This document shows, one piece after another, positions 17,901 to 24,382 of a stretch of 64,000 nucleotides of DNA (position 1 is its first letter; each line of letters starts with the position of its first letter). Location: NCBI GenBank assembly GCA_963742715.1, contig CAVUMR010000002.1, positions 2,480,001 to 2,544,000 on the forward strand, in the 5' to 3' direction. Made by a program: the position numbers and the translations under genes. The stretch is from CAVUMR01 sp963742715 (GTDB lineage: Bacteria; Actinomycetota; Actinomycetes; Mycobacteriales; Micromonosporaceae). The notes beneath the pieces are model-generated. The model saw only the letters and a program-made list of their open reading frames with translations. It made no database searches and was not told the origin of the DNA.

Positions 17901-18206
17901 CTACTCGGCGATCGCGGTGCGGCCGGTCCAGCGGAACACGGCCGGTGACGCGGCCGCGGCGCAGTCCCGATCGAAGTGTTCGTACCCGCCGTAGTGGCGG
18001 ACCTTGATGGTCTCCGCGTCCCCGGACACCTGGCGGACGCGCAGTTCGGCCGGCAGGCTCACCGGGCCGCCCTCCAGGATCGCGTCCACGGCGCGACCGT
18101 CCGCCCCGGCGAACGGTTCGGTGTCGGCGTACGGACGGCCGTGGTCGTCGGCGTTGACGACCGTCCCACCCGTCCGGCGGTCAGCTTGATCGGCGAAATC
18201 ACTCAT
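17901..18206 (-). CDS. Small DUF5988-like protein
   Basis: 101 aa from the ATG at 18206, which has GGAGGT 6 nt upstream. The pattern AILEGGP, LPAELRVR, IKVRHYGGYEHFDR and a C-terminal FRWTGRTAIAE matches my memory of DUF5988, a family of small proteins often found near antibiotic and other secondary-metabolite genes in actinomycetes; function unknown. The N-terminal 35 residues are polar and look variable. It is convergent with the DUF885 gene, 14 bp apart. Confidence 0.65.
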   Translation of the reverse strand: MSDFADQADRRTGGTVVNADDHGRPYADTEPFAGADGRAVDAILEGGPVSLPAELRVRQVSGDAETIKVRHYGGYEHFDRDCAAAASPAVFRWTGRTAIAE

Positions 18207-18299
18207 GGCGCGACCTCCATCGCCTGGCCGTGTCGCCGACGCTAGCCACGCCACCGGTGGCCGCCAACCCTTAATCCCACCCCTACCAGCACAAACACC

Positions 18300-18328
18300 G
18301 GGGCGGCAACGCACTGCGCTGCCGCCCC
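18300..18328 (-). terminator. Stem-loop terminator of the exporter operon
   Basis: GGGGCGGCA and TGCCGCCCC form a perfect 9-bp stem with an 11-nt loop, about 20 bp past the stop of the ABC permease gene. Actinomycete-type terminator without a U-tract. Confidence 0.7.
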
Positions 18329-18349
18329 CTCACGGGTCTTCGGGCTCGG

Positions 18350-19087
18350 CTACTCCCAGCGGAAGAACCGGCTGGACAGCAGCGCCCCGATCACCGCCAT
18401 GACCGCCATCGCGATCAGCTGCGACACCTGCGGGGCGTGCCCCGCCCACGCGGCGCCCAGCGTGTCCACGGTGGCGCCGAGCGGCGAGAACTCGCCGATC
18501 TTGCCCAGTAGCGCCGGCATCTGCTCCCGCGGCAGCCACGCCCCGGCCAGGAACAGCAGCGGGAAGAACAGCGCCGGCCCGATCGACTGTGCCGCCCGGG
18601 CCGATGGCGCCAGCGCCGCGATGAGCAGGCCGATCGCGAACAGGCAGGCGATGCTCAACGCGAAGGTCAGCGCGAACGCCGGTACGTTCGCCGGCCCCGG
18701 CTGGTCGAGCAGCAGCCGTACCCCGACCGCGGTGGCCGCCGCGCCCAGCACCCCCATGATGAGGTTGACCGCGACCTGGGCGGCGAGCAGCAGGCCGGGA
18801 TGTACCGGGGTCGTCGCGAGCCGGCGCAGCACCCCGCGCTCGCGATAGACGCCGAGCCCCATCGGCAGGGTGAACAGCGCGAGCATGCCGATGGACAGGG
18901 CCAACGCGAGCGCCGGCAGGAACGTCACCTGGGCGTGCTGCCCGGTGCCACCGCCCGCGCTGCCGCGCTGCGGCAGGCCGAACACCAGCATCAGGCCGAT
19001 CGGCAGTACGAACACGAAGAACAGCGAGACGGGCTCGCGCAGGAACAGCTTCACCTCGACCGCGATCAGCTTCGGCAGCGCGCTCAT
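18350..19087 (-). CDS. ABC-2 type transporter permease (DrrB-like)
   Basis: 245 aa with six hydrophobic segments. The N-terminal KLIAVEVKLFLREPVSLFFVFVLP stretch and the Gly-rich third quarter (LFFPLLFLAGAWLPREQMP) are typical of ABC-2 permeases. Its ATG overlaps the TGA of the ATPase gene (ATGA at 19087-19084), so the two are translated together. With the ATPase it should form a DrrAB-like exporter of hydrophobic compounds; the substrate is unknown. Confidence 0.88.
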   Translation of the reverse strand: MSALPKLIAVEVKLFLREPVSLFFVFVLPIGLMLVFGLPQRGSAGGGTGQHAQVTFLPALALALSIGMLALFTLPMGLGVYRERGVLRRLATTPVHPGLLLAAQVAVNLIMGVLGAAATAVGVRLLLDQPGPANVPAFALTFALSIACLFAIGLLIAALAPSARAAQSIGPALFFPLLFLAGAWLPREQMPALLGKIGEFSPLGATVDTLGAAWAGHAPQVSQLIAMAVMAVIGALLSSRFFRWE

Positions 19088-20121
19088 GAGGTACTCCCCT
19101 CGGGCTGGGGCTCCTCGACGGCGTGGGAGCGACCGGTCAGCGATACGAACGCGTCGTCGAGGTTGGGCTGCTCGACCCGCAATCCCTTCATCGACACCTG
19201 CTGCGCGGCCATCGCGGCCGACACGGCCTGCAGCACCTCCTCGGTTCCGGTGACGAGCACCTCCCCGCCGTCGCGGCTGAGTCCGGTCACCTCCCGCAGG
19301 TCGGTCAGCACGTGGTCCTCGAACGGCTTGGACGGCCGGAACCGGACCCGGTGCTCGGTGGTGATCCGGTCCAGCAGGCCCTCCGGGCTGTCGATCGCGA
19401 CGACCCGGCCCCGATCGATGATGGCGAGCCGGTCACACAGCCGCTCGGCCTCGTCCATGAAGTGGGTGACCAGCACGACGGTCACGCCGCGGTCGCGGAT
19501 CCGTTCGACCAGGTCCCAGGTGTCCCGTCGGCCCTGCGGGTCCAGCCCGGTGGTCAGCTCGTCGAGGATCGCGATCTCCGGATCGCCGACCAGCGCGAGG
19601 GCCACCGACAGTCGTTGCTTCTGGCCGCCGGACAGCTTGTGGAACGCGGTGTTCCGCTGTGCGGCCAGGCCGAGGTCGGACAGCAGCTGATCGATGTCGG
19701 CCTTCTTGCGGTAGAACGAGCGGTAGAGGTCCAGCGCCTCCCGGACCCGCAGCTTGTCCGGCAGCTGGCTCTCCTGGAGCTGCGCCCCGACCCGCTGCCG
19801 GATCTCGCCCCGGTCGGCGACCGGGTCCAGCCCGAGCACCCGCAGCGTGCCCCGGTCGGCGCGGCGCAGACCCTGCACGCACTCGACCGTGGTGGTCTTG
19901 CCCGCCCCGTTGGGGCCGAGGATGCCGAAGATCTCGCCCGCCTCGACCGTGAACGAGACGTCCTCGACGGCGATCACGTCGCGGTAGCGCTTGTGGAGGT
20001 GCTCGACCTCGATGACCGGAATGGCGGCCTCCGTGCGGGTACGAACGGATGCTGACCGGCACCCGTTGATCAAGATGGAGGTACGGCGCGGAGAGCCCGC
20101 ACCCTCAGTGACCGGTATCAT
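19084..20121 (-). CDS. ABC transporter ATP-binding protein (DrrA-like)
   Basis: 345 aa if the ATG at 20121 is used; the ABC domain proper starts about 33 residues later (IPVIEVEHLHKRY), and the extension looks unconserved, so the true start is uncertain. Walker A is GPNGAGKTT, the Q-loop lies in QLQES, the signature is LSGGQKQRL, Walker B is IAILDELTTGLDP, and the H-loop is VTHFMDEAE. The C-terminal about 80 residues (LREVTGL, QPNLDDAFVSLTG) are the DrrA-type regulatory domain. It energises export with the downstream overlapping permease. Confidence 0.92.
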   Translation of the reverse strand: MIPVTEGAGSPRRTSILINGCRSASVRTRTEAAIPVIEVEHLHKRYRDVIAVEDVSFTVEAGEIFGILGPNGAGKTTTVECVQGLRRADRGTLRVLGLDPVADRGEIRQRVGAQLQESQLPDKLRVREALDLYRSFYRKKADIDQLLSDLGLAAQRNTAFHKLSGGQKQRLSVALALVGDPEIAILDELTTGLDPQGRRDTWDLVERIRDRGVTVVLVTHFMDEAERLCDRLAIIDRGRVVAIDSPEGLLDRITTEHRVRFRPSKPFEDHVLTDLREVTGLSRDGGEVLVTGTEEVLQAVSAAMAAQQVSMKGLRVEQPNLDDAFVSLTGRSHAVEEPQPEGSTS

Positions 20122-20146
20122 CCCCCGTACTCACGCCACGTATCAA

Positions 20147-20167
20147 CCTATCACCCACGGAATAGGT
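20147..20167. promoter_or_regulatory. Inverted repeat upstream of the exporter operon
   Basis: ACCTAT and ATAGGT arms around a 9-bp centre, about 26 bp before the ATPase ATG. This AT-richer patch in a GC-rich spacer is a plausible operator for a GntR/PadR/TetR-type repressor of the exporter. No regulator gene is adjacent. Confidence 0.35.
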
Positions 20168-20239
20168 GCTAACCGCCCAGAACAGGGGGCGCAGGCGGCG
20201 TGAAGTCACCTGGGCGACCGGTACCGAGTTGGCTCTGCG

Positions 20240-20878
20240 TCAACCTGCGGCCAGCTCCGACAGGATGTCCAGCAGCGCGGCCGGTGTACCCGCGACGTGG
20301 TCGGGTCGCGCGGCGCGCAGGGTGGTCTCGTCCGACTCGCCCCACAGCGCCGCGACCGTGGCCACGCCGGCCCGGCGGGCGCTGACCAGATCCGGCACCG
20401 CGTCGCCGACCAGTACCGCCGCGGCAGCCGGCACCTGAAGCAGGTCCAGCGCGCGGCGCACGATGTCCGGCGCGGGTTTCGGCACCGGGACCTCGTCGGA
20501 GCCGATGACGTGCGCGAACACCGACCGGATCGCGAGCTGGTCGAGCAGCGACCGGGCCCGCGCGCCGTCCTTGCCGGTGGCCACCGCGAGCACCAGCCCG
20601 CGCGAGCGCAGCGTCCGCAGCAGGTCGACGATTCCGGGCACCGGCGCCACCCGGTCCGCCAACCGGTAGCTCTCCCGGACGAACGGCGCCTCCATCGCCG
20701 CCGGCAGCCGCATGATCCGCAGCACGTCCGCCAGCCGGCGGCCGGGGTGCCGGACGTACTCGTCGACCGGCGGCTCGCCCGGGCCGACCACCTCCCCGTA
20801 CGCGACCGCGAACGCGTCCCTGGCGACCTGCAGGCTGTCGATCAGCACCCCGTCCAGGTCGAAGATCACCGCGCGCAC
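20240..20878 (-). CDS. HAD-family phosphatase (phosphoglycolate-phosphatase-like)
   Basis: 212 aa from the GTG at 20878. HAD motif I is FDLDGVLIDS, with the nucleophile and acid aspartates two residues apart. Motif II is VATGKDGAR; motif III/IV regions are VPKPAPDIVRRAL (conserved Lys) and LVGDAVPDLVSARRAG. A helical cap lies at about residues 15-80. The family hydrolyses small phosphorylated metabolites, and the substrate cannot be read from sequence. It starts 20 bp after the phosphopantetheinyl transferase gene on the same strand and probably shares its transcript. Confidence 0.85.
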   Translation of the reverse strand: MRAVIFDLDGVLIDSLQVARDAFAVAYGEVVGPGEPPVDEYVRHPGRRLADVLRIMRLPAAMEAPFVRESYRLADRVAPVPGIVDLLRTLRSRGLVLAVATGKDGARARSLLDQLAIRSVFAHVIGSDEVPVPKPAPDIVRRALDLLQVPAAAAVLVGDAVPDLVSARRAGVATVAALWGESDETTLRAARPDHVAGTPAALLDILSELAAG

Positions 20879-20898
20879 CGGCACGGCCGGGCGGCCGG

Positions 20899-21657
20899 TC
20901 AGGAGGCCACGTCCGCGGGACCGCCGCTCGCCGCCGTCGCGCTCGACCCGTCCACCGCCGTCGCGCTCGACCCGGCGTCCGCCGCGGCGCGGCCTCCGGT
21001 GCCGGCCGGCACGCTGATCGCGGACAGCACAAGACCGTTCCGCACGGTGTACCGGCCGGTGAAGCCGTCCAGCCGCTGCCCGGCCACGACCGGCGCGGGT
21101 ACCAGCAGCCGGGCCCGGAACGTTCCGGTCCCCGGATCGATCACCATCTCCGCCTCGGTGAAGTCGAGGAACCGGCCGGTGAGCGGGAACCACGCCTTGT
21201 ACACCGACTCCTTGGCGCTGAACAACAGCCGGTCCCAGCACACGTCCGGTCGGCCGGCGGCGTACCGCTCGGTCCGGTCGCGTTCGGTATCGAGCGCGAT
21301 CGCCTCGAACACCCCGTCCGGCAGCGGCTCGTGTGGCTCCGCGTCGACGCCGACGGTCAGTACGTCGCGCGCCAGCGCGATCGCGGCGGCCCGGTACCCC
21401 GCGCAGTGCGTCATGCTGCCGACCACGCCGGCCGGCCACCGCGGCGCGCCCCGCTCGCCCGGCGCGATCGGTACCGCCGGCAGGCCGAGCCGCGCCAGCG
21501 CGGTCCGGGCACAGTGCCGGACGGTGGTGAACTCGCGTCGGCGCTTGTCCACCGAGCGCGCGATGTACGCCTCCTCCTCGGCGAACAGCGTGACATCGGC
21601 CGGGTCGTCGTACGCCTCGGCTACCTCGACCTCGGGGGGCAGAATCCGCTCCAGCAC
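20899..21657 (-). CDS. 4'-phosphopantetheinyl transferase (EntD/Sfp type)
   Basis: 252 aa. Transfers phosphopantetheine from CoA to a serine of carrier proteins. The family core is present: VGSMTHCAGYRAAAIA, the Mg2+-binding VGVDAEPHEPLP, and the catalytic FSAKESVYKAWFPLT. The last about 30 residues are a low-complexity tail with GSSATA repeated. With at least seven polyketide-synthase carrier domains encoded about 9-43 kb away, it is a natural candidate to activate them; it may equally serve other carrier proteins, since it stands outside the apparent cluster. It is divergent from the cold-shock-domain gene. Confidence 0.9.
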   Translation of the reverse strand: MLERILPPEVEVAEAYDDPADVTLFAEEEAYIARSVDKRRREFTTVRHCARTALARLGLPAVPIAPGERGAPRWPAGVVGSMTHCAGYRAAAIALARDVLTVGVDAEPHEPLPDGVFEAIALDTERDRTERYAAGRPDVCWDRLLFSAKESVYKAWFPLTGRFLDFTEAEMVIDPGTGTFRARLLVPAPVVAGQRLDGFTGRYTVRNGLVLSAISVPAGTGGRAAADAGSSATAVDGSSATAASGGPADVAS

Positions 21658-21902
21658 GGCGGCGATCCTATGACCGGCCGCGGTGCCGCGGTCGCCGTAC
21701 CGGTCCGGGGCCGGGCGCCGGGGCGTCCGCGGGCGATCCGCTAGGGGTGACCTACGGGTCCCTCGGTATCCGCACCTGTCGCCACACTGGTCGGCGTTCT
21801 GTGGCCCCCGGGCCGCGGGTACGGCGGTGGCGTCGAAGCGGCCCGGCGAGTTGGGCGGACGCGCGGATGTAGGTGATGTAGGTGGAGAGAGGTGTGCATC
21901 GG

Positions 21903-22520
21903 ATGCTCACTGGTCGGGTGGTGCGGTTCGACGAGGTACGGGGCTACGGGTTCATCGCCCCGGACGACGGCGGCGAGGACGTGTTCGTACACGCCAACGC
22001 GCTGGGCAGCGAGAAGTGGGTACTCGCGCCCGGCGTGCCGGTCGAGTTCGAGGCGGTACAGAGCGACCGCGGCCCGAAGGCGCTGACCGCCCGGGTGATC
22101 CGCAACGGCGCGACGCTCGCCGATCCGGCCGCCGCCACCCCGTCCGGCTCTGCCCCGGCCAGCTCTGCCCCGGCCGGCTCTGCCCCGGCCGGCTCTGCCC
22201 CGGCCGGCGGTCCGGTGGCCGCGCCGGACAACGCCGAACCCGAGACCGCCGCGGCCCCGTCTACCGGCGCCTCCCCGGCCGCCAGTGCCTCCCCGGCCGC
22301 CAGTGCCTCCCCGGCCGCCAGTGCCTCCCCGGCCGCCGGCGCCTCCCCGGTTGCCGAGGACGACGACGGCCTGTGCGACGTACTGACCGAGCGGGTGTTC
22401 CTCGCCGAGGTCACCGAGGCGCTGGTGACCTCGATCCCGAGCCTGTCGGCCGGCCAGGTCGTCGACGTACGCCAGCGGATGCTGGGGCTGGCCCGCAGCC
22501 ACGGCTGGGTGGACGTGTGA
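21903..22520 (+). CDS. Cold-shock-domain protein with long Ala/Pro/Ser linker and C-terminal extension
   Basis: 205 aa from the ATG at 21903 (GAGAGAGG about 10 nt upstream; the in-frame GTG at 21882 is an alternative start). Residues 1-65 are a cold shock domain with RNP-1-like GYGFIAP and RNP-2-like DVFVHA, binding single-stranded nucleic acid. Residues about 75-145 are low complexity: 15-bp repeats encoding PAGSA followed by 18-bp repeats encoding SASPAA. Residues about 155-205 form a compact region (LCDVLTERVFLAEVTEALV... ending RSHGWVDV) resembling the second domain of larger actinobacterial CSD proteins. It is followed by a clear terminator. Confidence 0.9.
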   Translation: MLTGRVVRFDEVRGYGFIAPDDGGEDVFVHANALGSEKWVLAPGVPVEFEAVQSDRGPKALTARVIRNGATLADPAAATPSGSAPASSAPAGSAPAGSAPAGGPVAAPDNAEPETAAAPSTGASPAASASPAASASPAASASPAAGASPVAEDDDGLCDVLTERVFLAEVTEALVTSIPSLSAGQVVDVRQRMLGLARSHGWVDV

Positions 22521-22543
22521 GGTGTTTCTCATTTGATCGCGCG

Positions 22544-22580
22544 AATGCCCGGGTGGTGGCAAGCGGCCATCCCGGGCATT
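22544..22580 (+). terminator. Stem-loop terminator after the cold-shock-domain gene
   Basis: AATGCCCGGG and CCCGGGCATT form a perfect 10-bp stem with a 17-nt loop, followed by TCTTACC. It lies 24 bp beyond the stop codon. Confidence 0.8.
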
Positions 22581-24382
22581 TCTTACCTATCGTTAGCAAT
22601 TCGTCCCCGCCGACGGTCGGGCCGCGGCTTGCACCCCACCCGAGTTGCACACCTGTGCGGTCCGCACCGTCACGCCGCGGCTTTCCCCGCTCCATCCGGT
22701 CGCGATTGATCCCACCGAATCGCGGTCGCCGGCATTCTCGATCACCGTGTCCGCCACGCTAGGTCACGGTTGAATAACGACGTCCCCAGCCAACGAAAAC
22801 ACGCGGCCGATTTGCGACCTTCGGGGCCAGCAAAACTCCACTCCCGGATTTTCGTTTCCCGGCTGCCGGCGCACCCGCGATCGGATCGGCGCGTTCCGCT
22901 ATTCAGTGATGGGAGCGCTCACCATGTCATGCTTTGCGGGACCGCCTTTGCACATGGAATTTCCCCGGAGTCGTCAGCGTCGGTAAAAAGGCAATTTCAT
23001 CATTGGCGACGTGACCAATGCCACCGAAATGCGACCGCGGCGCGCGGTCTGCCCGACCCCTATGGGGCCGGGGCAGACCGTCGCACTGCGCGACGAACGG
23101 ACCTGCCCGGAGGCGGCCGCCCCATTGTCGAACCCGGCCGAAACGAAACCCACATCGCACTCCGTCCGCGGCCGGACACAGCCGGTTCGGGCACCGAACC
23201 GATCTCCGCACGCCCCTGACCAGGCAGGTTGCTGCCGCCACGAGAAGCCGCCGGCCGGCCTGTCCGACATCCGAGACAACTCGGTTGGCGGGGACCGGCA
23301 GGGCGCTGAACGCATCGAAATACGCGAATAGACCGCGCGGGTCACTACCCCCCAAACCGCCCTCGCGCCTGCTCCATTCGACGCGAAGATGGCGAGGAAT
23401 CGGTTGTCGCCCGCCGGCCGTGGTACGGCCGGATGGGTGCCCGGGAACCCCGAGCCGGCGACGACCTGCGGCAAAGATACGGTACGGCCGTACCGGGAAA
23501 CCGCGCCTCCGCCGCTACGCCGACCGTTCTGCTCATCCGGGTGGGCAGAGGGTTTCGGATGCGACAAGCGGCCGTAGTCAGGGCGTATCCGGCTCAACTG
23601 CCAGGCAGGTCGCCCGATGTGCGGAATATGCGCCCGGTGGCGACCGACCATATGGTCGGCGCGGCCGGGTCCGGCATATTCATGATCGATTCGGAAAAGC
23701 CCCGAATCCGCTGCGCCATGGCCACCGCCAGGGCAGCCGCCCGGCGAGCTGCGCACCGTCCACGGCTGGCGGTACGCGCCCCAACGAGGGCGGGCGGGCC
23801 AGGCAGGGGCGGGGCGGGCCAGGCGGGGGCGGGCCAAGCGGAGGCAGCCTGGCGGCCGGCCGGGTGGGATCCGGACCCCGCCCGTACGCCGTCAGCCCAA
23901 CCGCGCACCCGAGCGGGTGCCGACCGCGAGCCTCCACCGACCGCGAGCCTCCACCGGCCGCGATACTTCAGTGCACCGGACGCGGCGGGGCGCAGGCCAC
24001 TGGTCGCCGATGATTGCATCGCCACCCGGCACGTAGCGGTACGTCACGATGTGTTTCCCAGGTGGTCGTCTTGACCTGACGTGCTAAACCCCTAGATGGG
24101 GCAAGTCAACCCCTAAGATCAGCTCGGAACACGAGCATTGGCAGCAAAACGGTGGGGTGAGCAGCCGTTGACGCTTCGTTCCGGCCGGTGCCAAACTCTG
24201 AGCCCAAACGTTAAAGTCGTGTCATAGGCAGAGAGAAATACCGCATGAATGTCCACCGGCAGTCCGGCTCAGCCTTATAGCAGTTCTATGAGTCAGCCAA
24301 CTGCGGATCGTGGACGGCGCCAATTACGCGGCGCAACCGTATGGTCATTCTACGGTATCGGGCACGAGAGGGGCTAACGCGC
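22581..24382. other. 1.8-kb stretch without a convincing gene
   Basis: Open frames here are short, overlap on all frames, lack family motifs and rarely have a ribosome binding site; base composition is more mixed than in the flanking genes. I see short direct repeats (ACCGCGAGCCTCCACCG at about 23,927 and 23,944; GGGCGGGCCAGGC-type units near 23,790-23,830), but no tRNA, transposase or integrase trace. The last 300 bp are AT-richer and probably hold the promoter of the LAL regulator gene. Confidence 0.6.
24087..24115 (+). promoter_or_regulatory. Paired CCCCTA sites upstream of the LAL regulator gene
   Basis: AACCCCTA occurs at 24087-24094 and again at 24108-24115, exactly 21 bp apart, on the same face of the helix. 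Read on the opposite strand they are CTAGGGGTTT and TTAGGGGTTG, close to the CTAGGGGGTT-type sites I recall for LAL regulators of polyketide clusters (RapH/FkbN group). The same pair, spaced 22 bp, precedes the ABC/glycosyltransferase operon. Confidence 0.5.

Noticed and set aside
20240..21439. 399-aa N-terminally extended HAD protein
   Set aside because: The extension is a shadow of the overlapping phosphopantetheinyl transferase gene; the HAD domain starts at the GTG at 20878.
21742..21747. Single TAGGGG upstream of the cold-shock-domain gene
   Set aside because: Unpaired; the candidate operator elsewhere is a pair 21-22 bp apart, so this is probably chance.
22974..23837. 287-aa minus-strand open frame in the gene-poor region
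   Set aside because: No recognisable motif, no ribosome binding site, Arg/Pro/Gly-rich composition and competing frames on both strands; not better than chance in this base composition.
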